Shown here: positions 50,389 to 60,959 of the stretch, in pieces
Layout of the letters: every line of letters starts with the position of its first letter
How positions within the stretch are numbered: position 1 is the stretch's first letter
Assembly (NCBI GenBank): GCA_964036315.1
Contig: OZ038485.1
Location: 102,102,841 to 102,166,840 of the forward strand
Length of the DNA: 64,000 nt
Reading direction: 5' to 3'
Source: Acanthosepion esculentum
Lineage: Eukaryota > Mollusca > Cephalopoda > Sepiida > Sepiidae
Translations under genes and position numbers: made by a program
Notes under the pieces: generated by a model
What the model was told of the DNA's origin: nothing
The model's input: the letters and a program-made list of their open reading frames with translations, nothing else
Database searches by the model: none

Positions 50389-50469
<81 letters not shown>
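50374..50469. repeat. (CA)n-(TA)n compound microsatellite
   Basis: CA-rich from 50,380 to 50,432, then TA to 50,469. Confidence 0.95.
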
Positions 50470-50475
<6 letters not shown>

Positions 50476-50544
50476 TTCAAAGTTAACCTGTAGAAAAAGA
50501 CAGTATTTACAGATGTAAAAGACAGTAGGGAAACTCTAATGGTA

Positions 50545-50580
50545 GCCGACATGTTTCATCCAATGTGGACTTTTTCAAGG
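50545..50580 (-). ncRNA. hammerhead-like / PLE-type hairpin remnant
   Basis: Minus strand: CCTTGAAAAAGTCC, a 6-nt loop, GGATGAAACATGTCGGC. The stem is GTCC/GGAT (G-U at one step). Same family as 38,181-38,216. Confidence 0.35.
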
Positions 50581-50778
50581 CAAAAAACGAAATGAATTTA
50601 TTAAACAAAGTAACTAATAATAACAAAACAAAATGTCCTTAGCAACTGGAAGAATTTACAGAACGCTATTTTCATACTGTTAACTGAAAATTATGTCAAT
50701 TACTGCCACATGTGGACATATTGTTTTTATTGCTGTGTTGACGGATTCAACCATTTTCTATTGATTTCTTGATACAGT

Positions 50779-50897
50779 TGTGTACATTTTGTTTGAGACA
50801 GTAGTAATTCTGTTAAGAAAGGTGAAGTAGGGAAAAAGGCTTTTCCCTATTTCACCTTTCTTAACAGAATTACTACTGTCCCAAACAAATGTACACA
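50779..50897. repeat. long near-perfect palindrome, ~57-bp arms
   Basis: The left arm TGTGTACATTTTG...GTAGGGAAAA and the right arm TTTTCCCTATTTC...ATGTACACA are complementary except for about three positions, with a 4-nt loop (AGGC). There are no terminal duplications. It would form a very stable cruciform or hairpin RNA. Confidence 0.9.
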
Positions 50898-50934
50898 AAT
50901 ATTTTCCGTATATTACAATTTAATAATAAATTTT

Positions 50935-51010
50935 TATATATATATATATATTATATATAAGATGTTACATATAGACAAACAGGTACTCGTAACAAAGATG
51001 TAACATCTTT
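50935..51010. repeat. small TA-centred inverted repeat
   Basis: AAGATGTTACAT (about 50,959) and GATGTAACATCTT (about 50,996) are inverted around a 30-bp spacer; a TA run precedes. Confidence 0.6.
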
Positions 51011-51107
51011 ATAATAAATAACTATTGCTCTCCTCTTCCTGTTGAACTTTCTTTTAAATTAATGTTATGAACTTTTGAATTTATATTCTTTTCGTTCTCA
51101 TTACATT

Positions 51108-51110
<3 letters not shown>

Positions 51111-51157
<47 letters not shown>

Positions 51158-51158
51158 C
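51111..51158. repeat. (TG)n-(TA)n-(TG)n microsatellite
   Basis: GT run, TA run, GT run over about 48 bp. Confidence 0.9.
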
Positions 51159-51303
51159 ATGCATCTATATTTAGGCAGCATATCTTCATTCAAGCATGTT
51201 TGATTGAATAATCCAGATATATTATGTCTATTTATTTTTAGTTTAATCCTCTCAAATACACAAATCAATTTCCTAATGTTGTTATTAAACTCTTTAAGGA
51301 ATG

Positions 51304-51307
<4 letters not shown>

Positions 51308-51360
<53 letters not shown>
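51308..51360. repeat. (TA)n microsatellite
   Basis: About 52 bp of uninterrupted TA. Confidence 0.95.
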
Positions 51361-51364
<4 letters not shown>

Positions 51365-51801
51365 TAAGCTCTTGAACTGTTGTCCATCATAAGAATTTTC
51401 CAGTCCTCTTGTAGGTTTCCACATGTCCACTGAATTTTGTTCTGATAAAAATAAGTGCTCGACTATCAGTTGCTGGGCAATTACTGGTTTAGTTGCATTA
51501 CCAATGGCTTGTGAGGTTAGCAAATTAACCATTACATGACTAAGACTATTTAGATTGCTTCTTTCTAATGATAAACGTTATTTCCATCTTGTAAATAACA
51601 AAATCTTTTTCAGATGTCAAACAGATGCTTTCCACTTCATTTTCTATTTCTTTTCATCCACTTTCCTACCCAGAGGATCATTATGTCTGGGCACATGGCC
51701 ATGTATTGATGCCTTCAGGTTTTGTGACAAGAGAACCATAATCAATAAATGGTGTTTGAAGCAATTTTCAATCTCAAAAACTGAGAGAAGATCAAGCATT
51801 T

Positions 51802-52440
51802 TTTTTTTTTTTTTCATCAGTTTCACCTTATGCAAGGCAGTAAAGCCATGAAGACACAAGAAGAATTTGGAACAGAAACATTAATAATGAGTGAAAAGAG
51901 AAAAGAGTAATCAGGAGGATAGTAGATAGTTATTGACATTGCATTTAAATTTTCTGCAGATTAAAGTTGGCTGGAAAGTATGGAGCCAGGAGTTCCACAA
52001 GTGAGAAGTGCAAGAAAAGAAACTGTTAGCATAAAGTTTATGGCTACATCTAGTCAGTTATATTGTAAATTGATAAGATCTTGACACCAGTCTAGTACTA
52101 CACTTAAATTCAAAATGTCTAGGTACCATAGTGAAGAGCTCATCCGAACAATTACCATGAAAGTATTTATAGGAAAGGCACAGAGAGGTAACCTTACAAT
52201 GGTGGGAAAGTGATTGAAGCCAAGCAGCCAGATCAAGACCAATAATATTGCTGATTCTCCTTTGGATTTTATTAAGGATATCAAGGCCAGTAGAAGGGGT
52301 ACCGGACCATATGTGGCAGCAATATTTTAAGCATGGATGAATGATAGACTTACAGATATGTATGATAGATTTCAGCCCAATACAAGGCAATGATAATGTA
52401 ATAGTGTTGTAACTGATATTAAACTGTATTGTGAAAAACA
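51802..52440 (-). pseudogene. LINE-B 3' end with RT C-terminus (minus)
   Basis: T16 tail at 51,799-51,815, then the 3' signature complement (CAGTTTCACCTTATGCAAGG). Minus frames: 'SIIHPCLKYCCHIWSGTPST', 'LDILNKIQRRISNIIGLDLA', 'WLQSLSHHCKVTSLCLSYKY', 'GNCSDELFTMVPRHFEFKCS'. It is open for about 127 codons, then broken. Similar to 34,104-34,925. Confidence 0.8.
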
Positions 52441-52663
52441 TTATCTTTCAATTTTAGAATTAAGTCAAATGCAACTGCAACTCCCAGTGTGTCTGCTCTT
52501 GTTTCCTACTCTCAAGAATTAGAATTCAGTCAAAACCTGATGCCAAGGATTCAGTCCTAATTAAGGGGAGGATTGGCATCCATTGAGCATTTTTCTATTT
52601 AGCATTTTCAAGAAAGTCCAGTAAGATTCCAAGAGTCTTTATTATTAGAGATGATATTAATTT

Positions 52664-53115
52664 TTCTCTCTCGCATTCTTTCACTTTCACTCTCTCTCAC
52701 TCTCGCATTCTTTCACTCTCTCTCTCTCACTCTCGCATTCTTTCACTCTCTCTCTCTCACTCTCGCATTCTTTCACTCTCTCTCTCTCACTCTCGCATTC
52801 TTTCACTCTCTCACTCTCGCATTCTTTCACTCTCTCTCTCTCGCATTCTTTCACTCTCTCTCTCTCGCATTCTTTCACTCTCTCTCTCTCGCATTCTTTC
52901 ACTCTCTCTCTCTCGCATTCTTTCACTCTCTCTCACTCTCACATTCTTTCACTCTCTCTCACTCTCGCATTCTTTCACTCTCTCTCACTCTCGCATTCTT
53001 TCACTCTCTCTCACTCTCGCATTCTTTCACTCTCTCTCACTCTTGCATTCTTTCACTCTCTCTCACTCTCGCATTCTCTCTCCCACTGTCTCTTTCACTC
53101 TCTCTCTTTTCTTCT
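52664..53115. repeat. CT-rich minisatellite
   Basis: About 450 bp of units built from CGCATTCTTTCAC plus (TCTC)n and CACTC spacers; unit length varies from about 26 to 36 bp. Three frames on each strand are open because the units lack stops, giving 'LAFFHSLSL' or 'VKECERER' strings. These are not genes. Confidence 0.92.
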
Positions 53116-53398
53116 CATTTGGATTTATTACAAAGGCATTCAATAAAGTCAGCCACAAAGAACTGTTAGAACAGCTTAGCAACCGTGCCATATTTGGAAA
53201 GGATACTAAGAATGATCAAGAACCTATACTGGCAGCAAACTGCCTGCATACGGATAGAAAATGAGTTCAGCAGATGTACAAAAATAAAAAGGATGGAAGT
53301 CAAGGATGGATCTTCTCACTGGATTTATTCAACATATACAATAAGAGAATTAGAAAGCCTACCAGGAATCATTATTGGTGGCCACAATCTTAACAACA
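53116..53398 (+). pseudogene. LINE-A RT fragment, left of a LINE-B insert
   Basis: 'FITKAFNKVSHKELLEQLSN' (RT AF(D)K motif, Asp to Asn), 'QQTACIRIENEFSRCTKIKR', 'GWIFSLDLFN', 'LESLPGIIIGGHNLNN'. It stops one codon or so before YADD, which appears after the insert. Confidence 0.85.
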
Positions 53399-53868
53399 CG
53401 GTAATTGCTCCAAGGAGCTGCTTTCGCTGGTTCCTAGGCCTCATGAATTTAAACGTCCTATGAGGCTGGCATCCCGTTCCCACCCCTTCACCATTGAAAC
53501 TGTTAGATGTAGACGTCTCTTCTACTCCAATAGCTTCATGTCTCGCACATCTCACCTGTGGAACTCCCTTACTTATTCCTGTTTCCCTGACAAATACAAT
53601 CTCCAACTATTTAAGTGTAACGTCAATCGACATCTCCAGTTGCCTTGATCTATCCACTTCCCTTCTCCACATCCTTTCACTTTTCATTCGTATCTGCTCT
53701 CGCTCCAAATCTTCTGTAACTCCCTTGCCTTGATCGATCCACTATCTTTCTCCATATCCTCTCCTTTACCACTCCTATCTGCTCTTCCTCCAAACCTTCT
53801 GTAACCGCTTGCGTGCTAGTGGCCTCCAGCCTTGCTTGGGGTGATAAGCTTTAACAAAAAAAAAAAAT
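53399..53868 (+). pseudogene. LINE-B 3' end inserted just before the LINE-A YADD box
   Basis: 'RLASRSHPFTIETVRCRRLF', 'SRTSHLWNSLTYSCFPDKYN', 'LQLFKCNVNRHLQLP*', then a ~210-bp UTR ending GCCTTGCTTGGGGTGATAAG and an A tail (53,855-53,868). The first part (53,399-53,460) is the upstream coding segment 'VIAPRSCFRWFLGLMNLNVL' (one frame). It is very similar to the copy at 34.1-34.9 kb. Confidence 0.88.
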
Positions 53869-54540
53869 AAAATAAGATATGCAGATGACACAGTATTGAT
53901 ACCAGACATGGAAAGAAAACTACAAAAACTTCTACGGAAGGTCGTGAAGGAAAGCAAGAAGAAAGGATTAAACATCAACTGCAAGAAGACGAAATGCATG
54001 GTTAACAAAAGGATGAACCCAAAGTTTGAACTGCAAATCGGAGATGCCAAAAATCAAACAAGTACAGAAATTTAAATATCTGGGAAGTGTTTTAACAGAG
54101 GATGGAAAGTGCAACACTGAAATCTGAAGGCACATTAGAAAAGCCAAAGATGTATTCCGAAAGCTAAGCAGAGTATTAAGAAACAGAAAAATTTCATTAG
54201 GAACAAAGAAAAGAATATGAGCTATTACATGATATCAGTCTCTTCAAAGATAAAGAAAAGACTTGAAGCAACAGAAATGTGGTTCTACAAAAGGATGCTG
54301 AGTATACCATGGACCGAATATGTGAGCAACAAGAATGTTTTAGAGAAAATGGAAACAAAAAGGAAACTTATACTTAACATTAGGAAGAGATAGCTGAAAT
54401 TTCTAGGGCACATAATGAGGAAGGAGGACTTGGAAAATATGATACTCACAAGGCAGACTGAAGGGAAGAGGAAAACAACACATACTTAGTGAGCTTGAGT
54501 AAATGGATGTCTACGTCCTGGAGGGACAGGGCACATAAAA
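53869..54540 (+). pseudogene. LINE-A, right of the LINE-B insert
   Basis: Begins 'IRYADDTVLIPDMERKLQKL' (intact YADD), then 'KKGLNINCKKTKCMVNKRMN', 'KFKYLGSVLTEDGKCNTEI', 'LSRVLRNRKISLGTKKRI', 'EATEMWFYKRMLSIPWTEYV', 'LKFLGHIMRKEDLENMILTR' and a shortened C-terminus. It has a few stops and a short deletion near 54,240, and is among the least decayed LINE-A pieces. Confidence 0.88.
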
Positions 54541-54758
54541 AAGAATGATGAAAAGTAACTGAACATTATATAAACTAGGCTCTCATTGTTTGATGAAAGT
54601 CAACTCCTCATTACTTAGTTTGGTTTTTGTCTTAGTAAGGGATGCAATGATGTCATATATGTTATAGAAAAACTCAAGGAAATTGCATACCTATCTTATA
54701 GGAGATTGTCTACCTGTTATGTTGACCTCACAGCAATATATCATCACATCAATAGAAA

Positions 54759-55192
54759 CTTCTTTTTGTGATGTCAAGTAACACTCATTTGACACTTTCA
54801 TAATGTTCGTTGTAGTAGAGACTTTGTAATCGCAGATACAACTATAGTAACACTGTTGAGCAATACTGGTGTCAGATGCCTTTGAATATCACTCGCACTA
54901 ATAGTACTTGCTCGATAATACTCACTTGAAAAGTAACCACCAAATAATAATCCGTATAGTGATCAGTATAGAGAAATAGTGTAGAAATATTGAATAGTAT
55001 AGAGAATAGTGAACCTTATAGTATTAGAGGATAGAACAGAAATGGTGATCACACTACTTCCTATTTATGCATTTCCCCCATGGTCATGTGATCCACTTAA
55101 TTCAATAATGGTATCACCTGTGTTTGCTCTCTGGCAATCTGTGTTCAAACTCCAGTGTCAGCAACGACACTTTATTCCTATATAATGCTTCT
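54759..55192 (-). repeat. LTR-C family repeat, copy 4, perfect 5-bp TSD
   Basis: 54,764-55,187 (424 bp) from TTTTGTGATGTCAAG to CTTTATTCCTATATAATG. CTTCT flanks both sides exactly (54,759-54,763; 55,188-55,192). It matches 16,416-16,864 in reverse. It defines the family boundaries best. Confidence 0.85.
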
Positions 55193-55512
55193 CATCAATT
55201 AGAAACTGTCTTCCATGTTCCAAATCCACTGAATGCATTGATCTAATAGAGGAACTTGTCCACAAAATTTTACATGTCTGGTGATGACCCCAATTTGGAA
55301 ATATTTCAAACCTAATCAGGGATAACCAAAAGGAGGAAATGAGAAACCCAGTCTAATCTTTCCCTCGACTATACCCTGCACATTTACAAGCATACATGCG
55401 AAGAGATTGGCACTGATCCTTTAATTATTTGCTACCACATCCCAAACAAATCAATCAATAGAAGACAGCAATCCTGTTTTCCCTACCAAGGCCAATGTAC
55501 TAATGATGAGAG
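55193..55512. other. unassigned
   Basis: Short frames only. The text reads unlike the flanking repeats, but no motif is recognisable. Confidence 0.35.
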
Positions 55513-56125
55513 GGTTGTTGCTTTTTATTTATTTTTATTTTTTTTGAAAGCAATTCACCCCAAGCAAAGCAGGAGTGACATTAGCATGCAAGGGGTTACA
55601 GAGGATTGGGAATAAGAGTAAAGAGGCGTGTTTGAGGAAAGGATACAGAAAAGGACGGGGAAAAAGCTCAGGGTGTCAGATGTAGATTGACATTAAACTT
55701 GAATATTTGAAGATTATAGTCATTGGGGAAGCAAGTAAGGGGAAAGGAGTTCCACAGACGGGAAGTGTGAGAGAAAAAGCTGTTTGATTAGAAGAGATGG
55801 TTACATTTAATCGTTTTAACAGTGAAAGGGTGGAACCGAGATGCCAGCTTGGTAGCTCACTTAAATTGATGCAGTCTGAGAACCAGCAAAAGTAGCTTGT
55901 TGGAACAGTTACCATGAAAATACTTGTAGAAGTGACTGAGAGAAGTCATGGCATGTCTGTGGGAAAGCAATTGTAGACTAGATGCCAGATCATGGCCTAT
56001 CATATTGCATATTCATCCGGATTTTGTCGAGGACCTCGAGACGTACAGCAGGAACACCAGTCTATATATGACAGCAATATTCCATGCAAGGAGGAATGGT
56101 TGATTTATTGATGATATAGGTATTC
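55513..56125 (-). pseudogene. LINE-B 3' end (minus)
   Basis: T-rich tail (55,518-55,545), AATTCACCCCAAGCAAAGCA (3' signature complement), UTR, then minus frames 'LKRLNVTISSNQTAFSLTLP', 'CGTPFPLLASPMTIIFKYS' and further decayed coding to about 56,110. Confidence 0.75.
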
Positions 56126-56139
56126 ATAGAATATTTTGG

Positions 56140-56800
56140 ACAAAAAAATCAACATCCTCTCACAAGTATTCTAAGAAATAGGACTCAAACTTTTCCAAAA
56201 CAGAAACTATGATTTGGAATTGGAACAAATGCAATGATTGCACATACCATCATAAAAATTCAGGATACCGAATTAGTAAATGGCAAACATTTCAAATACT
56301 TTGGTGTATAGGTCAATTATAACAAATTTAATATAAAAGATGAGAAAATTGAACATAGAACAGTCTGTGTTAGAGGAAGTTTTGCTCAATATTGCAAATT
56401 GTTACAAAACCAAAACATTAACCATAAAACTTGAGTCATGTTCTTCAATAGCTTCATAAAATCAGGACTTTCATACGAATGTCATTCATAGTACCAAGCC
56501 TTTTCAGAAGGATCTAAACTGTCAGCTATACAGCTGCTTTCTTAGATCAATGGTTAAAAATAGCTTTGAATGAGTGAAGCCTGTCAGTTTTGGCAAAGAC
56601 CATCCTTCCTTGAACATTGTAGACTGCCACTTACAGAATAAAAAACAAAGAACTATACCAAACAACAGAAACAACATCACTCAAGGACTTTAAACAGGAG
56701 CAACAACTAAAATGGATATTACATGTAACACAAAGAGAAAACAATGACATCATCAAGATGTTGACATTCCATCAATAATGGAAAGGGTCATAAGATGTTG
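56140..56800 (+). pseudogene. LINE-C fragment (third non-LTR retrotransposon type)
   Basis: Joined frames: 'IIKIQDTELVNGKHFKYFGV' (the post-YADD 'YLG' region of an RT), 'KDEKIEHRTVCVRGSFAQYC', 'NSFIKSGLSYECHS', 'FSEGSKLSAIQLLS'. The text differs from LINE-A and LINE-B. It ends near 56,800. RT thumb and C-terminal region only; clade unresolved. Confidence 0.6.
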
Positions 56801-56950
56801 TACTGGCCCCTCGTTCTGGGGTGCTCTTGGGTGATGGCATTGATTCCATCATATGTTGTATCTTCTCTCTCCCAGTGATTGCTAGATGTTTTTTGTTTTA
56901 ACTTCAACAAAGTGATTTTTAAACTTATCTGGTCATCAGGGCCCTTAATT
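56800..56950 (-). repeat. direct repeat, left copy (1.2-kb spacing)
   Basis: Shares AACTTCAACAAAGTGATTTT plus TAAACTTATCT(A/G)G exactly with 58,115-58,150, and more loosely GATT(G)CTAGATGTTTT and the preceding ~80 bp with 58,012-58,100. The translated minus strands are also similar ('SNHWERRYNIWWNQCHHPRA' against 'SDHQPKKKKAT.QSNQDHHP'), suggesting coding origin. Confidence 0.6.
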
Positions 56951-57616
56951 CGGAAATCTAAAAATATGCAAGCCAAATCTACTTATTCCCACAACAATTA
57001 ACTTAACTTTTCCATGAAAAATGAACTCCCAAAATTTACCAATTTACAACTGAATTCTTCAACCAGTGAAGGCAAAAGAACATGCATTTGGCTCTTAAAT
57101 TAAAAAAAGAATTCCACACACTGTTACAAAAATGTACAATACAATCATTAGTCAGTTAATTACAATTAACAAAATAATTCTAAACTTAAAACATTTGAAT
57201 ACATGCAAAACCATAGTCACAAAAATTTTCATTCATTAATAGTACACAGAAATCAAAGTGGGAATGCCCCGTCACAAATGGCATCAGTCTTTCCTTTCCA
57301 AAACAATTTTCCTTTGCGTTCACATACATGAATTCAGGATTCCATTAGCACATCAATGAACTTCCTCAAAGGTCAACATCAGGAAAATTTATTTACTGGT
57401 CAAATTCCCTTCTCCAGAAAATTTTCTTTTAAAAGCAAATCTTTCATGGCCAGATTTTTCCACAAAAAAAAAAAAATAAAAAATAAAAAAACAGGCTGCC
57501 AGAAATACAACATTTGAATGCATACAAAAACATTAACGCATGCCAATCAAAAATCAACAATAGATTTCCGCACTTGGTTCTAAACCTTTGTACAAAGACA
57601 AAACAAAAATCTCTCA

Positions 57617-58090
57617 CTAAAGTGTTTTCATCAAAATTGACATTGTCGCACCAGTGTGGATGCATGAGTGTGAGTTTTCATTGTATCCCCTCTTTCTTTC
57701 TTTTCCCATTTGTCTGTCCATCAAACCCTGTTCATTTACTGTTTTTAGATTTTTCTCATTTTTTTCATTATTGCTTCCTATTTTGATCTGCTGCTTAGAT
57801 GTGTGTGTGTATAGGTGGTAGGTAGAACATAGTAACTTAGTTATTTTTTCTGTCCTTATGTCTAGATTACTCTTTTCTTTTTTCATATTCCCTTTTTGAG
57901 TCCTCAGTCTGAAAATCCTCTCTGAACTTTTCCACATTGTGTTGTAAACCCTCATTCTGCACCCCTGCTCAGAGATTCTAGTCAAATATGTCAGTTGTAT
58001 ATCTTCTCTTTCGTGCTGGAGGTGGGGGTCTTGGATGATGATCTTGATTCGACTGTTATGTTGCCTTCTTCTTTTTCGGCTGGTGATCAC
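57617..58090 (-). CDS. unrecognised 157-aa ORF in a repeat-bounded segment
   Basis: The longest minus frame of the region. It is very basic and hydrophilic: 'MITSRKRRRQHNSRIKIIIQ', 'NTMWKSSERIFRLRTQKGNM', 'NEKNEKNLKTVNEQG'. No motif is recognised. Its N-terminal 25 codons overlap the right direct repeat. It could be gag-like material of an LTR element or an open frame by chance. Confidence 0.25.
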   Translation of the reverse strand: MITSRKRRRQHNSRIKIIIQDPHLQHEREDIQLTYLTRISEQGCRMRVYNTMWKSSERIFRLRTQKGNMKKEKSNLDIRTEKITKLLCSTYHLYTHTSKQQIKIGSNNEKNEKNLKTVNEQGLMDRQMGKERKRGYNENSHSCIHTGATMSILMKTL

Positions 58091-58165
58091 TAGTTGTTTT
58101 GGTTCAGAGATAAAAGAACTTCAACAAAGTGATTTTTAAACTTATCTAGTTTATTAACGCCAATG
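58010..58165 (-). repeat. direct repeat, right copy
   Basis: Partner of 56,800-56,950, with the 34-bp identical core ending at about 58,150. Confidence 0.6.
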
Positions 58166-58459
58166 TATAAATCTCTAACTAGCAAGTGGGGTTGCTCTCT
58201 CACCCCACTGGGAAGCCGCTTTCCAAACACAAAGGAAACACATCTACATTGTATGATGGCTTAGGCTCAACTCCCTGAAAAACCTTTCTAGATCTTTGTC
58301 ATTTCCATGCTCATTCAGCCAATCAAAATCAACTTCCTTTATTTTGTCTTGTATCTGACCCCTAAGGTCAAACTGAAGAAGTCAGAGCAGAAATACAATT
58401 CTCTAAAAAATAATAGTCTGCTAAACTATTATTTAACAAAGAGCTACTGGACTTTTAAG

Positions 58460-58560
58460 AGAAAGATTTTATGAATTTCAACAAGCCCAGTACTGGCAGT
58501 TTGGTCAATGAATACCGAATATTTCCTTATAAGGAAACAGCTAATATTACCATAACCCTT
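58460..58560 (+). repeat. direct repeat (1.3-kb spacing), left copy
   Basis: GAAAGATTTTATGAATTTCA, TTGGTCAATGAATACCGAAT and TTCCTTATAAGGAAACAG match 59,775-59,870. It contains the palindrome TTTCCTTATAAGGAAA. Confidence 0.75.
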
Positions 58561-59770
58561 AGATGTATAATCAATATAGAAACAGAGTTTTTTCTTCCTC
58601 TTTCTTTCTCATGCAAGTATCTATCTGTATTAATGAACAACTCTTGGAATAATAATTTTTACTTGTATTTATTTTTTCTTTTAAGTCGTGAGTGGGTCAA
58701 AATTTGTCTGTCTCTCACATAAAAATGTTTCTGTGTCTCATTAAGCATGTTGCATCTTGTATGGTTACGTTGATGACTCTTACTATGACCACCTGAAAAT
58801 AGCTCTGCAAATATTCTTAAATTGGAAATTTCTACTTGTATGCTAGTTTTCGTCTACAATACAGATATCATATAAATAAAAAAAAAGAAAGTTAAATTAA
58901 TTGTCCTCGATGTTATTAAAATTCATTTTTCTCTTTTATTTTGTAACTTTTATACTCTTCAAGAAGTTTTATTTTTAATAACCATTAACTTTCTTCCATC
59001 TTCTACTTCATTTAAATCCAAGCTGTCTCAAGTGATGTACTTTATGAGCTGTTTATATGACCCACAGGTAGGATTTATTAAAAAAAAACAAAAAACATTG
59101 CAACTTTTCATTCACTTTAATGATTATGTATACAGCCAACTATAAGAGTTGTTGTGGCAGTGGTAGTACGAATAAATTACTGTATATTAACATAAACTGC
59201 ATTTTGATTGCATACAAACTGGGTTGGGTTTTTCTTATTGTTGCCCACCCACTTTATCATTACTCCATATTCCCCCCCATTGTTTAGTTTTAGTTATTTT
59301 CAGTACTAAATAGATATTTCTATTAGTTGGGAAAAATTTTAATAAGTCACTAAATTTGAATATTGCTGACCAAGTAGATCTACCATAATTTAACAGGTTG
59401 ACCTCCAGAGGTCAATTACAAAATCGGACTTCAAACACCAAATTTATAATAGCCAACTTAGGTAATAGTAATTTTTTTCTGAGTTGATTTATAGCTTCAC
59501 CTGAAGTCTTAACATTTTTTCATACTAAAAGTATCACTGCGAATAAAATCATTGTCACCCACAGATGAAAATATAATATAAGGTAACTCGTAGTCAGCAT
59601 CATAATAAAAACTGTCATCCATGAGATATGTCATAGTTGGCAGTCAATGTATTAACCATACAAGGTTCCACACAACTTTAAACAAAAGGCTAGAAAGGAA
59701 ATCCCCATCAATACTGGAAAAAGTGATAACAGTGGACTTGAGAAGACTGATTCACTGAAAAATTGTCTTG
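58561..59770. other. no recognisable gene between the direct repeats
   Basis: AT-rich; a C8 run lies near 59,270. No coding or terminus signal. Confidence 0.35.
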
Positions 59771-59774
59771 ATAG

Positions 59775-59870
59775 AAAGATTTTATAAATTTCAAACCAAC
59801 AGTAGCATTGGCTACTTGGTCAATGAATGCCGAATGTTTCCTTATAAGGAAACAGACATTATTATCTTTC
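59775..59870 (+). repeat. direct repeat, right copy
   Basis: GAAAGATTTTATAAATTTCA, TTGGTCAATGAATGCCGAAT and TTCCTTATAAGGAAACAG. Both copies are followed by unrelated-looking T/C-rich text. A 90-codon frame across it (59,808-60,080) is unrecognised. Confidence 0.75.
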
Positions 59871-60603
59871 TGTTATTTGCTTCCTCCATTTCCTCTATCA
59901 CACACCTTGAGTGCAACAATCATAAGAAGAGAAACTGGTTTCCTTGCAAAATTATTTTGGGTCATTCTTACCTATCTATTGAGAAATTTTTGTCTGTTTG
60001 TTCCTATCACTTTCAGTTTGGTTTTCCAATCTAGTGAGCTAAGAAGTGATACTGAAGATTTCTTGGCCATGCCCACATAAATATTATGGGATTGAGTCTA
60101 CATCAAGAGCTCTTTTCAACTTCATCAAAAACTAACTTTCTCCGACCAGATCTATTCTCTGACTCTTTTTCCCAGTCTTTGACTCTAACTTCAGGAATTT
60201 TCAGTTTGTCTTTAACAATACCTTAAAAAAATTTCTTAAGAAGTACCTGAAGACCATACTTCGGTAGACCCAAGCCTCATAAATGAAACTGCATGGACAA
60301 AAATGTCAAGAAACCATTGATGGTTGTACAAGCCCAAAGTCATAAGTTATTGTGACTATGCTTGAGCATACAGAACTTGTTCAACCATGATTTTACTTCT
60401 TCAGGCAATGGTAAGTAACTGGTAATTAAATGATTTTTAAGGAAATTTAAACGAAAGTGTTACCTCTTTTCCAAAAGTTAAAAGAGGTGGACATAAGGTC
60501 AGAATTAAAATTAGACTTGTGTTGTGGGTATGTCTTGATTAACCAATCAAATGTCAGATCTGTGCTAAATAGAAAAGTAAGCTCAGAGGGTGGAGGTGGG
60601 TGA

Positions 60604-60679
60604 GTTATTTTTTTCATGCCATGATAAACCGGAACTTGGCCTGTCTATGTTCCGGTTTATCACGGCATGAAAAAATAAC
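60604..60679. repeat. 31-bp inverted repeat at a mariner fragment edge
   Basis: GTTATTTTTTTCATGCC...CCGGAAC and GTTCCGG...GGCATGAAAAAATAAC are inverted around a 14-nt spacer. The right arm lies in the transposase coding text, so the left arm is a local inverted duplication of coding sequence. Confidence 0.85.
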
Positions 60680-60808
60680 TTTTGCCACACATTTGCTGAT
60701 AGTCCCTAGGCTTTCCACATTATTAATTTCTTTTGCCGCTGCCCCGGCACTCAGTCCTTTTTTCCACAGGTAGTGTAAAATGGCTCTAATTGTAATTTTT
60801 TTCATCAC
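60640..60808 (-). pseudogene. mariner transposase N-terminus
   Basis: Minus strand from an ATG at 60,808: 'MMKKITIRAILHYLWKKGLS', 'AGAAAKEINNVESLGTISK'. This is the first helix-turn-helix region of mariner transposases (compare SETMAR-type 'RAILHYLWKKGLSAREAAKE'). Only about 50 codons survive before the fold-back. The 5' UTR upstream (60,809-60,960) is AT-rich, and no TIR is clear. Confidence 0.75.
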
Positions 60809-60959
60809 TCATTATCAAAGCTGTAAAATAATGAATAAACAATGTTTACATGTTATATATGAAAATAAAAAATAAACAATTCAGCAGTGATTGGACAGGT
60901 TGTATCAAATTAATGATATAACCACCCCCAATTAATGATATATACCCCCCCAGCCACAA

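Noticed and set aside
52651..53169. 172-codon frame with repeated 'LAFFHSLSL', and the reverse 'VKECERER' frame
   Set aside because: Produced by the CT minisatellite, whose unit has no stop codon in several frames on either strand.
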